In this document: one piece after another, positions 29,470-40,974 of the stretch
How the letters are laid out: each line of letters opens with the position of its first letter
How positions within the stretch are numbered: the first letter of the stretch is position 1
Origin: Ascaphus truei
Taxonomy: Eukaryota; Chordata; Amphibia; Anura; Ascaphidae
Length of the DNA stretch: 64,000 bases
Assembly (NCBI GenBank): GCA_036426205.1
Contig: CM071570.1
Span: 4,973,872-5,037,871, forward strand
Direction: 5' to 3'
Made by a program: the position numbers and the translations under genes
Notes under the pieces: generated by a model
Database searches by the model: none
The model's input: only the letters and a program-made list of their open reading frames with translations
Told to the model about the DNA's origin: nothing

Positions 29470-30682
29470 ACAGCTGGTTCTACCTGGGAATCTACAGCCT
29501 ATGGTCCTTCGGGCATTACATGATGATCATAGTCATCTGGGAGTGGATAAAACTTTCGTGCTACTACGCGATTGGTTCTTCTGGCCACGCATGAGAGAGT
29601 CAGTAGAACAGCACTACCGCCGATGTACCCGTTGCATACAAAGAAAGACCCTACCCACCATGGCCGCTCCCATTGCTCACTTGAAAAGCTCCGGCCCCAT
29701 GAATCTCGTGTGCATGGAATTTCTCTGTATCGAGCCAGACGCCCGAGGCATCACTGATCACTACACTCGATATGCGCAAGCTTTTCCTACCAAAGATCAA
29801 AGGGCCGTTACGGTAGCCAAAGTCATATGGGAAAGGTACTTTATTCATTATGGACTGCCCAATCGATTGCACTCTGACCAGGGCCGGGACTTTGAAAGTA
29901 ATCTCATACGGGAATTGCTTAAACTGCTGAATATCACTAAGTCCCAAACTAATATCACTAAGTCCCTATCACCCCGAGGGCAATGCTCTGCCGGAAAAGT
30001 TCAACCGAACTCTCATTGATTTGATTGGCACCCTGAATGGCTCTCAGAAGAGCGAGTGGAGTAAACATGTGGAGTCCTTGGTGCATGCCTACAACTGCAC
30101 CTATCATGAATCCACAGGGTACACTCCTTACTTTCTGATGTTCGGACGAGAAGCTCGGCTACCGGTGGATATACGTCTGAGGATATCTTCCGATGGAGTA
30201 TCCAACAGGACGCACTTTAAGTACGTACAACGGTTGCGGAACAGTTTGCAGCAGGCACACCAATTAGCAGAGAAAGCTTCAGCTCAATTAAATGCCAGTC
30301 ACAAACGGCGCTACCACCATAAGGTTCGCCATTGGGAAATTTGTCCTGAGGATGCCGTCCTCCTCCGTAATCTAGGGATTCCAGGGAAGCATAAACTGGC
30401 GGACCGTTGGAGAGATGGAGTGTACGAAGTTGAATTGCAGATGCCTGGCCTCCTGGTTTATCGTATCAAGGACTTTGAAGGCCGGGTAATGCTATGGCAC
30501 AGAATCATCTGCTCCCCATACGCCAAGTAGGAGATGATGAGCATGAAATACCAGCTACTCCACTAGATGGGGAGCCAAACTCAACAGAGTTTGGTTCAGA
30601 AACTATAAATAACACCACCTCTGAGGACTATGGAGGGACCCTCTCAAAGGGGCCCCCAGACCTCCAGGGCATCTCCTGATTG
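29470..30682 (+). pseudogene. Ty3/Gypsy integrase, frameshifted
   Basis: The zinc module is HDDHSHLGVDKTF with CTRCIQRKT (29517-29652). The catalytic core follows: MEFLCIEPD (first acidic residue Glu where Asp is expected), DHYTRYAQAFPTKDQ after a small deletion, and HSDQGRDFES (second Asp, about 29872-29900). A 16-base duplication of AATATCACTAAGTCCC (29931-29976) shifts the frame just before the third catalytic residue. The rest reads on in the next frame: FNRTLIDLIGTLNGSQ, YHESTGYTPYFLMFGREARL, KLADRWRDGVYEV, to the stop at 30528, with a short acidic tail in another frame to 30679. Integrase inserts the cDNA into the genome. This copy is inactive. Confidence 0.85.
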
Positions 30683-31130
30683 AGCTATGGGTGAAGGGCC
30701 CTATGGTCAAACACCAAATCGGGTGGCTCCAGTGAGTCAGCCTCTGGATCCACAGAGCCCATGCTTTGTGCCTCAAAAAAAAATGTGTCGAGATATTGAT
30801 CCCCTCAAGGGAAGAGGCTGAGCCTCAGCACTATGTTAGTCACTCTCCAGAGGGAGTGGTCGAAGAACAGCTCTGCAGGAGCCAAAGAGTTGGGCAACTT
30901 CCAATGAGGATGACGTGATCAATTCGAGGCACCCCATTATGAGGCTCAGCAGTGGGCTCGCAGTAAAATGAGATATATTATAGTAATGTTCAATGAAATG
31001 TATAATCTTATGTAGAGCTGATACATGTGATAAGTTGTATTCATATGATCTGTATTTTTATTGTGTAAAATATGTGTGGCCCTATGGTGTACGTTCGCAA
31101 GCGAGGTCGTTGGATTTCTCACCAGGAGGA
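30683..31130. other. post-pol region
   Basis: No domain is seen between the integrase tail and LTR-like repeat B. AGGAGGAGG at about 31128-31136 could be the polypurine tract. Confidence 0.4.
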
Positions 31131-32200
31131 GGAGGTCCCTGTTTCTTACCTCCGGTGAGTGCTGCGAGGTTGCAGGAGGGGCAGCCGGGTCGCCGGGGGC
31201 TCCTGGCACTGTGTGGTTTAGGGCTCTGCCATCTTTAGGGCTCGCGCATGCGTAGTGAGTACAGTGTGCGACAGAGCCTGCAGACAGCTTGCGCATGTGC
31301 AGAGTGAAGCACGTGAAGCTGGGCCAATCCAAGGAGGCTATAAGCAAGGACTACATATCCCATGAGCCTCCGAGTGAGTCACCTGTGATCAGATAGCCAA
31401 TAAGGTTTAGGAGATCTCTGCTGACAGGATAGGGAAGCGACCAATGGAGACCATGCTAGTCAGTGGGTGATGGGATAGCAAGGGGAGAGGAGGTACGTAT
31501 GCAGGGTCAGTGACCCTCTGCATTAGGCCAGTCTTCACCCCTAGGCCCCAGTGCAGGCCCTGAGGCGCCAGCAGTTTGTGGCTGCTGCAGGGAACAGCCC
31601 CTTAGGTTAGATAGGGACCTTGTCTGGTTAGCAATTAGAATTAGTCAGGGACAAAGTATAGCACTGAGTAGCCTGATATTAGAAGCCTGGGACCAGACAA
31701 CAGGACAGACGTCAAGGCACGCTGGAGGCATCCCCTGCGATAGGAACTCTTTGTGGGAGACTTCGTTGGATCGGCGGATCCTTTTTGAAGTATCAGCGGG
31801 TCCGGGTGCTGGAGAGCCCGGCAGGTATTTCCATAAGTGCACCAACATACCGGTACATCCAGGCGCTGATCCCGCCTTGGGGGGTGGGTTCCTTGGGGAC
31901 ACTCTGGGGTTGAGAGACAAGGGGCTGGTTGGTACATTGGACACGGTGTGGGGGAATACACGGTGGTGGGTCATTCCTATATACGGCAAGGGATGGTTAT
32001 GGTTAATAGTGGGAATGTATTTCTGTTTATTCTGTGTGACATCTGCAGTAAAGCTTATCAACTTAAGATAAGAGCTGTTGTCACTATTTCCTGTCTGGGG
32101 TTATCTCATATTATTGGGATCCTGGGCAGGTGGAGGCGCTGCCAGTACTTATATTGTTGCCCCCAGGCTCCCAGTGGCGGAGGCTCAGATCTCTATGAGC
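31131..32200 (+). repeat. LTR-like repeat B
   Basis: It matches repeat A (27870-28665) and continues further to TGGAGGCGCTGCC (32130-32142) and GGCGGAGGCTCAG, blocks shared with the LTR at 55230-55970. It lacks the TGTAGCC start. It may be the 3' LTR of the integrase relic; the right boundary is not seen. Confidence 0.55.
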
Positions 32201-32705
32201 CAGCAGGTAAAGCTAGCACCAGTAGACCCTTTATGTTAGGAGGAAACAGGGCTACACTTAATAACGTTCTAAGTTTTAATTCACTCACTACCCTAGATCA
32301 CGAGTGCAACACTGCAGAGCTTGTCCCCTTGTGTTCTCTGATAATTTAGTCTCTTCTCTTACTCTGTTGAATGCAAGAAAGCAATGCACTGGTAAAAAAA
32401 AAGGATGACTCTTTGCTTTTATTTCACAGCCTTTGTGATCCTATTCGAGATTACGGGAACAGCTCGTGTTTTGGAAGGAAGAGCTATTCAGAGGTGCAGA
32501 CCAGAGAATACAGAACAGGATGCATTTCCTTCACCTATAGACAGCCATCCTCATTAGTCATTTTGACACAGAAATGTTAAAATTAGCACCAGATGTGACA
32601 GATTTAGGATTTCTGTGCTTTGCATCAGGAAACAAAACATTATATTTTGAAACCACTAGTTAGTCAATTGTCAGTCATCTGGTTGTAAGCTAAGAACTGT
32701 CAAAA
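32201..32705. other. unassigned sequence
   Basis: No gene or repeat is recognised before the microsatellite. Confidence 0.35.
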
Positions 32706-32859
32706 AGGTAAATGTATGTATGTATGTATGTATGTATGTATGTATGTATGTATGTATGCATGCATATGTGTATGTATGTAGTATGTAGCATGTATGCATG
32801 CAGATGTAGTTGTTACAATGCATGTACACTATGTACATGTGTATAGATTATATATAAAG

Positions 32860-32890
<31 letters not shown>

Positions 32891-32912
32891 ATATATATAT
32901 TATATATATGAA
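32706..32912. repeat. (GTAT)n and (TA)n microsatellites
   Basis: ATGT/GTAT units at about 32710-32765, degenerate to 32850, then TA runs at 32857-32910. Confidence 0.95.
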
Positions 32913-32916
32913 TATA

Positions 32917-33078
32917 CAGTGTTCGACAAACCTATACATTTTGCTCGCCCGGGCGAGTGGATTTAACCCCCGGGCGAGTAGTCAATATTGGCCCAAGCAG
33001 CCACACGTTTGGTACTAGGTGGCGAGTAGATTTTTTTGTGTGTGGGCGGTAGATTTTTGGTGATTTGTCAACCACTGT
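32917..33078. mobile_element. complete MITE with CAGTGNTNGACAAA terminal inverted repeats
   Basis: CAGTGTTCGACAAA on the left and the complement of CAGTGGTTGACAAA on the right bound about 160 bp with internal CGCCCGGGCGAG palindromes. Flanks are TA-rich. A truncated relative lies at 8334. The superfamily is not certain. Confidence 0.7.
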
Positions 33079-33455
33079 ATATATATATATATATAAAACA
33101 CAAAAAAGTGTAGCGCCAAAAAATAGTACTGTGATAAATATAGATAGATAAATTGATAGACTATACTTACATCAATAGATGATTGTGTAAAGTGTATAAA
33201 TTATGAATTGTGTATATAACTTTGAATAGTGTAACCTTTTAAATTCTATTTAACCACAACCAATAATAAATGTATTAACAGTGCATAAACGTGCTGAAAA
33301 AAGAAACAGAAAAAATTAATAAAAAAGTCCAACCAGTCCTTCAATAATTAGTCCATAATGATGGGTATTCAAATGTTGATAAAGGGGTCTTTGGGCTGCT
33401 CTCACACGGGGTAAACCAACTCCACAGATATCTAAAAACAGAAAAAGAGAGAGTG

Positions 33456-33605
33456 CGCGTGCGCGGCGTCGTCATGACGTAATCGCGCTATCAGTTCCCT
33501 GACGCGTTTCGTCACCTGACGGGCGACTTTCTCAAAGGGCTGATGAAACGCGTCAGGGAACTGATAGCGCGATTACGTCACGACGACGCCACGCACGCGC
33601 AGGAG
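33456..33605. mobile_element. inverted repeat with opposed hammerhead cores
   Basis: The arms (about 33456-33514 and 33541-33605) share GCGATTACGTCA, AGTTCCCTGACGCGTTTC and their complements. Each arm carries GAAACGCGTC facing outward. This is the same head-to-head design as at 3312-4130 and at the ends of the element at 57585-60664. Confidence 0.7.
33494..33543 (-). ncRNA. hammerhead-like motif, TTTGAGAAAG variant
   Basis: Minus strand: box TTGAGAA, stem II GTCGCC with GGTGAC (loop CGTCA), GAAA, CGCG, TC, and stem I CCCT with AGGG. The altered box argues against normal activity. The + strand carries the GAAACGCGTC half of a second motif at 33544-33560. Confidence 0.5.
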
Positions 33606-33859
33606 CCTATACCAAGCGCGGGAATACAATCGGCGGCCATTAGAAGCGAGAGCTGGAATCTGGACAATATACAGATAGCGAACGGAGCCCTGTACACCTG
33701 GTTCCTGGTGATCGTGTCTGGCAGTCCTGAAGGAGTCCACGGAGACGTGTTCCAGTATCCAGAACCGGATGGTGGTGATATATTCACAAACTGCCTTTTA
33801 ACTATTTGCATCTTGTGAGTGCGATTCCTGGATGATGGTCCCTGGTCCGTCACTACAGG

Positions 33860-34240
33860 CATAGGGCACCCACAGCCATCCTAGCTCTTCCCAACCTCCT
33901 TAGCGTAGGCAGAGGTATAGTGTACACTCACTCTCCCCTGAAGGGAAGAGGACTGGATAAGGCCCAATCTGAGCCTTTCCACTGTGCGACCTGCCTTCCT
34001 CAAGTGGGGGAAGGCACTCCTATATTTTTAGGGTGGTACTGCCTTTAAGTACAGCAAGGAGAGGGCACCAAGTCTGTCCCAGGATTGGGAAATCTGAGAC
34101 CTGCTTTCACCGCCTCCTCTGACACTCAGGGGCAGCACCAGTGAAAGGGGAAAATCCCATGATGACTACTGGCAGGCTTGCTGTACCAGGGCTTACTGCC
34201 AGGAGAAGGGCAGATTAGTAGCCAGGGATGACCCTGCTAT
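33860..34240 (-). repeat. LTR fragment of the TGTA...TACA family
   Basis: CCCATGATGACTACTGGCAG, CAGGGCTTACTGCCAG and AGATTAGTAGCC match the corresponding part of the LTRs at 43802-44644 and 61351-62330. The ends are not clear. Confidence 0.5.
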
Positions 34241-35435
34241 ATATGTATACATATTAAAACAGCATTTAAGTGCACCAGCCACAGTTTTCATAAAATGAAT
34301 ATATATTGACAAATCAAACATGGCAATGGCCTTACATATCTTACTATAATTGGAGTGTTTGCTTCATCCTATGTGTTATTTTATTGTCTCTCTTAAGAAC
34401 TTCTTTATTCCCATTTTCCTCCTTAAAATACACTTTTTGTTACATATTTGTTCTAAATCTTATTCTGTGACTGTTATATTTTGGTCTCTTCCCGGGATAC
34501 GGTGACGGCATTGCTCACACCCACATCGTCCAGCCTCCTACTTGTGTTTTAATTTAGCTATTATTATATTTTGTAACAATTTTAGTTATAAGACAGTTTT
34601 TCCTTTTTTTTTCTTCCTTTAGAATCATATTCTTTGAGTAGGTCCGTGTGGTAAATGATCTTATTTGAGTTTCAGACTCTCCGCTAAAACATTCCTTACT
34701 AAATATTTTTTTATATTGTTATTCTCACATTCTGTTTTATATTTGTTCATATTTTCTGTTCCTATGGCTCATTCATTCTCAATGCCTCAATCCAGGATAC
34801 CAATACAATAACTAATACCCTTTTCCCATTACTTTGAATGGTCCTTGAATTAAACAACCATACAAACTTGTTTTTTTTTTTTAGAAGACTATTTTCTTTT
34901 TAGTTATTTTATTTTCATCCTTTGTTTAATGCTGTGGTATTTGGTTTCGTGATCAGGAGTGCTCCCACAGGGATACAAACCATGCCCTTTTAATATATAA
35001 ATATGTTGAAAATGCACATTACGCTGTTATTGAATGGTCAGAAAAAACCTCAGTTCATTTTGCAGAGGGCGGGGGGCTCACCGGTGGGATGGATGCAGGT
35101 GGGGCCTTGACCATCAGATGTTTCAAAAAGTTAGCATGTCCAGACCCCCATGTAGAGAATTGGTAAAAGGCAAGGAAAAAACCCTGGGCACAATGCTGCC
35201 ATGGTAAGGAGGGAGGACTTCAGTGAGGGACTTTTCATTCCCTTTTCTGGACAGCATGAGACCACATGGGCAGATAAAGTCTGTGACAAATAAATATTTT
35301 TTTGGTAAGAAAAAGTTGCACATGGAAATTTCAGAATCTCTGTCTGGGCCTGGTACCTAAAACAGAACCAGGAGCTTAAAGCCTCATCCGCCACCTATCT
35401 TTTCCTTTAGGGACATTTGTGAATTATGATATACA
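34241..35435. other. unassigned AT-rich sequence
   Basis: No gene is recognised. Short minus-strand frames at 35123-35394 have no domain. Confidence 0.4.
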
Positions 35436-35710
35436 TAGTTACATACAGTAGTTACATAGTTAAATAGCAGATAAGGTTGAAAAAAATACATATGTCCATA
35501 GAGTTTAATTTATGTTAAATTTAGACGACAGATACTTTATCCAATATTTGTATTTACGGTTTATTGATCCAGAGGAAGGCAAACAAAAACCCCAGTAAAA
35601 TATAATCCAATCATTTAATGATATCTCATAAGTGGAATAAATACATGCATTTCTGACTCCAAATTATGTAAATCAGATTTTTCCCTGGATCAACATCTTT
35701 CCCATGTTTA
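35436..35710 (+). repeat. dispersed repeat (ACATAGTTACATA...GATCCAGAGGAAGGC family)
   Basis: It carries the text TAGTTACATAG, GGTTGAAAAAA, GTCCATAGAGTT and TTGATCCAGAGGAAGGCAAA, a widely dispersed repeat that I recognise from frog genomes. It is non-coding. A second fragment of what looks like the same family lies at 38617. Confidence 0.65.
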
Positions 35711-36629
35711 TGTAACCCCCCTCTGGGGGGGGTAATGTAAGGGTTAATAGCCATAATGGGTTAATTATTTTCGATCACTCTGGTATTGCCCCTCCCCATC
35801 ATGTGATAAAGGATGACGATGAGAAGGGATAGCCACTCCCATGCATGTCTTGTGACCATTGATGGCACTATAGGGAGATAGAAGGGTATACATAGCTCTA
35901 CGCAATGTTCTAAGAAGGTTCCTTGGAGTTCAGAACGAGGCCTCAACGTGAGTCCTGTAAATATGTTTAAGTGTTTAAATTAATGTATTAAGAGTGCCCT
36001 GTCCCTGTTTATTAATTTCAGTTAAGGAACATGCCCTGTATAGTTAGCTCCTATAGTAATGGACCAAGATTCTTCTTATGCAGGAAGAGGAGTGTGTATG
36101 TACTTAATAAGAGTTCTCAGAGATGTAGCTTTGGAGTATAATTGGATCGGCCCCACCGGCAGGTCCTTAGTAAACTCCTGATCCAATATGTATGGATGAA
36201 GTATGCAGAACACAGTAAGGGGATACTGATTATGAGAGAGCCGAGTATATTACCAGCAGGGCCCCACTTGAGATGGGGCATTATTGACACTATGCAGGAG
36301 ATTGCAAATCTAACCAATATTAAGGGAAATAAGCATAAGTACTTCCCAAGGGTAGGAGTGAGAGCTACCAGGGGAAGAAGCACAGAGTAACTTTATGAAA
36401 TGCCACCCAAGGGGAGGAGACTGGGACAAGAGACTTCTCCAACGTGAATGTCGCTGGATATTCCAGCTCCAGACCCAGTCACCACAAGGTCCAAATGAGG
36501 GATTTTTATATTCATCCTTTCTATAACCATGGGGTTTCTTGACCTATACCTATTGGTTTGGGCATACCTCTCGAATTCCTATATCCCTACATTTTACATC
36601 ACTGCACTATTTGAACTAATGTTACTATA
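35711..36629. other. unassigned; possible LTR start
   Basis: TGTAACCCCCCTC at about 35714 resembles the LTR ends at 42-44 kb, but no matching right end is seen. A frame at 36142-36390 has no domain. Confidence 0.35.
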
Positions 36630-37232
36630 TGCTGATTGGTATATACAGCAATCTATACATCCCTGATCTGTAATACCGTTCTAGACTGATGTCCCAATAC
36701 ACCGTTTTACTGCTCTATATTATCAAACATGTGTTACCCAAAGGGATCATTTTTACAACATCAGCCACATGATGATCGGTATATACAGATATCTATACAT
36801 CTTTGATCTACAACAATAGTTCCAGACTGATGCTTTAATACACCGTTATAACTATACTCATATCTACAATGACATAAAGTGCCTACTGTCAATACCCTGG
36901 CCAAGAGTGCATTTGTCCCTTTAAATCATTTTGTCTGTGACAATATCTTTGATGTAATACATCGTTATATCACCTTATATTATACAAAGGATGAACAAAT
37001 GAAACACTCTTATTACATCAGCGTAATGGTGATCAGTATATACAGTTATTTTTGCATCTTCTATCTATCATAACATTCCTAGGCTGATGCTTCAATATAC
37101 CGTTATATTGATTTACAATATTATATTCAAATGTATGCATCCTCAATGGCATTGGAGTGCCTTCTATCAGTATTTAGGCCAAAGGTGCTTATGTCCCTTT
37201 TAAATCCTTTAATCAATGGTCCGTGATAATTA
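36630..37232 (+). repeat. three diverged tandem units
   Basis: GATTGGTATATACAG, GATCGGTATATACAG and GATCAGTATATACAG start units at about 36636, 36775 and 37031. Each continues with CTATACATC, a GACTGATG/GGCTGATG block and ATACACCGTT. Two units also share the GTGCCTACTGTCAATA region. It lies just upstream of the hammerhead core at 37355. Confidence 0.75.
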
Positions 37233-37354
37233 TTACTTAGAGATAGCCTACTCCGATAAGGCTTTACCCTCAACTGCTCTGATTGGTCATTCTACGACGA
37301 GCCTCCAGGCTCCAAAGGTATAAATCAAGCATGAGGAGGAGGGCTAACCTGACT

Positions 37355-37407
37355 CCTACCCCTGACGAAGCGTGTTAATCACGCGAAACACGTGTTGGTG
37401 TAGTAGG
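37355..37407 (+). ncRNA. hammerhead ribozyme-like motif, intact core, longer stem III
   Basis: CTGACGA (37362-37368), perfect 5-bp stem II GCGTG with CACGC (loop TTAAT), GAAA, a self-complementary CACGTG (3 bp per strand) and the GTT triplet. Stem I pairs CTACCCC with GGTGTAG (6 of 7) and extends into CC/GG. All conserved core positions are kept. It differs from the CGCG copies in its stem III and loop, so it represents a second subfamily. Confidence 0.65.
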
Positions 37408-38616
37408 GCGTCGCGTGTATGACGTCACGGAGCTAGCTGCAGACTGTTGCCATACCTATTCATAGGAGAAATGGCTTACTTATGGGCACGAAACTAATTC
37501 TCGAGCTTTGAACTAGCATATATTGCTTATCATTGGCCGGGTGCTCCAGCTACTATAGCGGACAAACTTGGGAGCTGAATTGCTGCCGTGCACAACGGAA
37601 CGCTTAGGCGAGGCAGGCAATTCGCAGTGACACAATAGCCTCGTATGCTACAGCACTAGTAGGATATTTATGTTCATTGACGGCTGTTTGTCTCAGCTAA
37701 TACAGCTAGACACATTGTTGCTGTGCACATTAGAACGCTCAGGCGTGGCTGGAGCAACAGATGGGATCAAGTCTGTCCTAATAAATTACCTAACGGACAC
37801 ATTTCATGCTAACATTATGCTACATTATGGCATCAATCCAATAGTTAAATACTTCTCTCCGATATGCCTTGCCAATTCTGAAATAAACTTATATTGTTCA
37901 TAACAGCACGAATATATATTAACCCTTGTTTATTGCCACTTTTAGGCCATTTCATAGCAATCTCTACTAGCCACATGTCTGCAGGATTAAAGGACCCTAT
38001 ACTTACCAAGTAGTAATCAATACCTATATATTTACTCAGGGTTCCACAGTCTCCACTACGAGGATTCAAGTTTTTAATTATTTGAGTGTTATAATATTAT
38101 TATGTAATAAAATTTTATTATTTTTGGTTTTAGTTTAGTTCATACCTACTTAGCAGTTTATCTGAGGCCAAGATAGCCATCCAGGTTCAAATAGGCAATG
38201 AGTGCATCTATCAGGGGTGTCTTTTTGACCCTAATCCTTAGGGTTTTCTGTTGCTATATCTCTACCCTTTGCACCTGCCTCTAACTAGGACCTTTTACTT
38301 AGGCGAGCAGCCTGATTCATTTATTCTTATTTAACTTTATGATTTGCCAGCAAGTTAATATGTCTGATGTAAAGTATGTCTTTGTATAGCGAGCCTTACA
38401 AACAGATGCGAATAAAGATCTTCTTTGTACTATGAAAGTTCCTGGCGCCCATCCTTACTCTATCTGCATATCCATGTCCAGCCTGTACCCACCCAGCACC
38501 CTGAAGAGGTATAAGAGACCGAGCACAGTCATGTATATAGTTCAACTCAATGTAAACTCCTTTAGAGTTTAGGCAAGGTGGTTGCATTTACTTACTGGTA
38601 TATCCCTGTGTACCTT
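37408..38616. other. unassigned; partial duplication
   Basis: No gene. GCTGCCGTGCACAACGGAAC (37580-37599) and TTGCTGTGCACATTAGAACG (37718-37737) belong to two diverged copies of a roughly 140-bp unit. AATAAAATTTTATT near 38107 may be a retroelement 3' end. Confidence 0.4.
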
Positions 38617-38700
38617 TCCTTTCTAAAAAAGATGTCCAACAGTTTTTTGAAGATATCTATTGTATCTGCCATCACAGTCTAAGTATAGATAAAACTCGGT
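38617..38700 (+). repeat. dispersed frog repeat fragment
   Basis: CTAAAAAAGATGTCCAAC and ATCTATTGTATCTGCCATCA look like the downstream part of the family at 35436. Confidence 0.5.
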
Positions 38701-39024
38701 GCAGAGTATTGTATGCATCCTTTGACAATGGATTGCAGCAGGTGAGAAAGAGCGGTAAAGGTTCCTGGTTATTAAAAATAGACATACAGTACAAGCTGCC
38801 TTCAGGGTATTGCCAATACACCCAGCCTCATTTCATCTAGTGGGATGCCAATTGGAGGGCGAATTTTATTGTGACAAGTTTCTTCGTTGCTCAATTTCAT
38901 GTGCTTATTTTGAAACACTTGCCCCTTTTGTAGAATGGGAAGTTAAGAAGGAAGCTGAGTGTAAATTTTGTATTCGTAGGCCCTGAAGGTACTAACATTT
39001 GTAACAGGTTATTACAGACATTTA

Positions 39025-39510
39025 GGGCCTCATTCAGTAAGTGTCGATAAGGAACTTATCGACCAATTATCGGCCAAAATGGCTACTCATTTTCAGTAAG
39101 CCTAGATAAGTGGGCGATAACGGCTTGTATGGCCGCAAAATCTTATGACCAAAATCAAATCGCCAACTGAGCGGCGAGAAGCCACTTATCGACAATTTTC
39201 AGAATGATCATAAACACGCGCGATTCTAATAGCCGCGATTCGCCTATCGCCGCCTACCACGGTTCTAAAATGCCGATCTTATCCCCCAAATAAATTTTGG
39301 CAGATTGGTGGGGAGATGCGTCGATGAGCGGCGATAAGTCTGGACTTTTAAAAATGTTGTCCTTTTTCCTGCATAGGATTGATGACAGGATCTCTGGAGC
39401 TGATACACATTAATACCAGCACCGGAGCGCCCCGGCATGCATCCGATGCAGGAAAAAGGCATTTACAGCCACTTCATTAACTTAGCGGCTAAACGCTGAA
39501 ATACCATGTG
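39025..39510 (+). repeat. dispersed repeat with TTCATT/TTAGCGG palindrome, copy 3
   Basis: GGGCCTCATTCAGTAAGTG opens it; GAGCTGATACACATTAATACC and GGAGCGCCCCGGCATGCATC match the copies at 4.9 kb and 26.4 kb. Confidence 0.6.
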
Positions 39511-40425
39511 ACGCTGGCCATCTTGGATTTAGTGACGTCATCTTAGAGGCAAATGAAGCACAGCCATTCTGATTGGCTGGCATCATTCCCTTTAAGTGAC
39601 ATCATTAAAAATAAAATGAAAGTCGGCACATGGTTTTAACAGCCAATCAGATGGCTGTTAAACCAGTTGGAGGCAAAATGTGACATCACAAGCCCTATTT
39701 AAGGCCGTGACGCCTCATTTGAAGACGACGAGCCAACATCTGTTGGGATCTACCATGGGGCTTTTTGGATTGACAGATGAAGATAGAAGAAGGTGATAAC
39801 AGAAAGAAAAAAGAAGATTTGGGTACCTGATCTGGATCTTCATGGCGGATGGCATTGGATGCTGTTAGAGGCCTTCAAGGTACGTGAGCTTCCTGTTTCC
39901 CTGGGAGTCGGAGGGCCAACACTTCTAATGGTAAGTAATATATTAAATGTTTGTAAATGTCTTTTTTTACAGGTTTTTACATTGGATGTGGTTTTTTTCC
40001 AATTTTTATTTTTGAACATTGACTGAAAATAGATTAATCTGTACTACTTTAGAGTACCGATCAATATATTATTAGGACAATATTTGACAATAAAGAATTC
40101 TGAGGTTGATTAATTGTTTGGTTAATGGTTTAATTAATTAATTGTTGATCTTGTTATTGCTTGTATTCATTAGATTAGCTGGCTACTATTTTTATTTATT
40201 GAAGTGTGTTTTTTTGGCATTTTATAATGTTGTATTATTGTGTGTTTGGTGCATTAATGTATTGTGATTAGGGTGCCCATTGAGTGTTGTAGAGGCTTAT
40301 CATGCCCATATTATTATTATATGGGTATGATGTACCACTATACTACTCAATGGGTACAGGGTGGGTATAGTCAGTCCAGGGTGGGTGCTTGGGCCTCCCG
40401 GGTGGGTAGCGGGGCAGGGGGTGTT
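39511..40425. other. unassigned; hairpin near 39633
   Basis: GGTTTTAACAGCCAATC pairs with GATGGCTGTTAAACC (39633-39665). No gene. GTAAGT at about 39930 is not part of a recognisable exon. Confidence 0.4.
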
Positions 40426-40478
40426 AACCCCTTAATTACTATAGCGGTTATTAACCGCTAAGGTGATTAAGGGGTTAG
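40426..40478. repeat. TTAACCCCTTAATTAC palindrome
   Basis: An imperfect palindrome of about 50 bp, the same kind as at 4698-4752, 4850-4915 and 26455-26500. Confidence 0.75.
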
Positions 40479-40970
40479 GGGCCATTAGAATGTCTTTATT
40501 ATGTATGTATGCTTTCAGCCAGCAATATAAAAAGCTAAAGGTCTATGTATTAAACTATGCATCTCTGATATGGTTGACACATTTAAACGTTTTTCTGTTA
40601 ATTTAAATATGATTAACAAGTGAGCAACCACTTTCCCAAATTGACACAAAAGGGTCTAGGTATTAACACAGAAAGTTTTTTGGAGCAGAGTTGCTGAATT
40701 TGTAGGAACGGTTTCTTACATCTGATGCAGTACTATGTGTTAGACTTACGCCCCTTCAGATGTGGGGGATTTTGGGTGGCTAATTAAAGGCACCCAAATG
40801 GCAGAGATAGACGGAGACAGGGATACATCTCATTATAGACTAAAGCTGGAAAATTCCGGGCATTATCCAATCAGTAATGGCCCGGAACTTTTGGCACCCT
40901 TCCATGTTTTTCAGACAATAATTTTTCAGTTCTCATTCACACAGAGTGAGATCAGCTCTCAGACAGGGAA
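40479..40970. other. unassigned sequence
   Basis: No gene or repeat is recognised before the minisatellite. A frame starting at 40762 runs into the repeat and has no domain. Confidence 0.4.
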
Positions 40971-40974
40971 GGTG

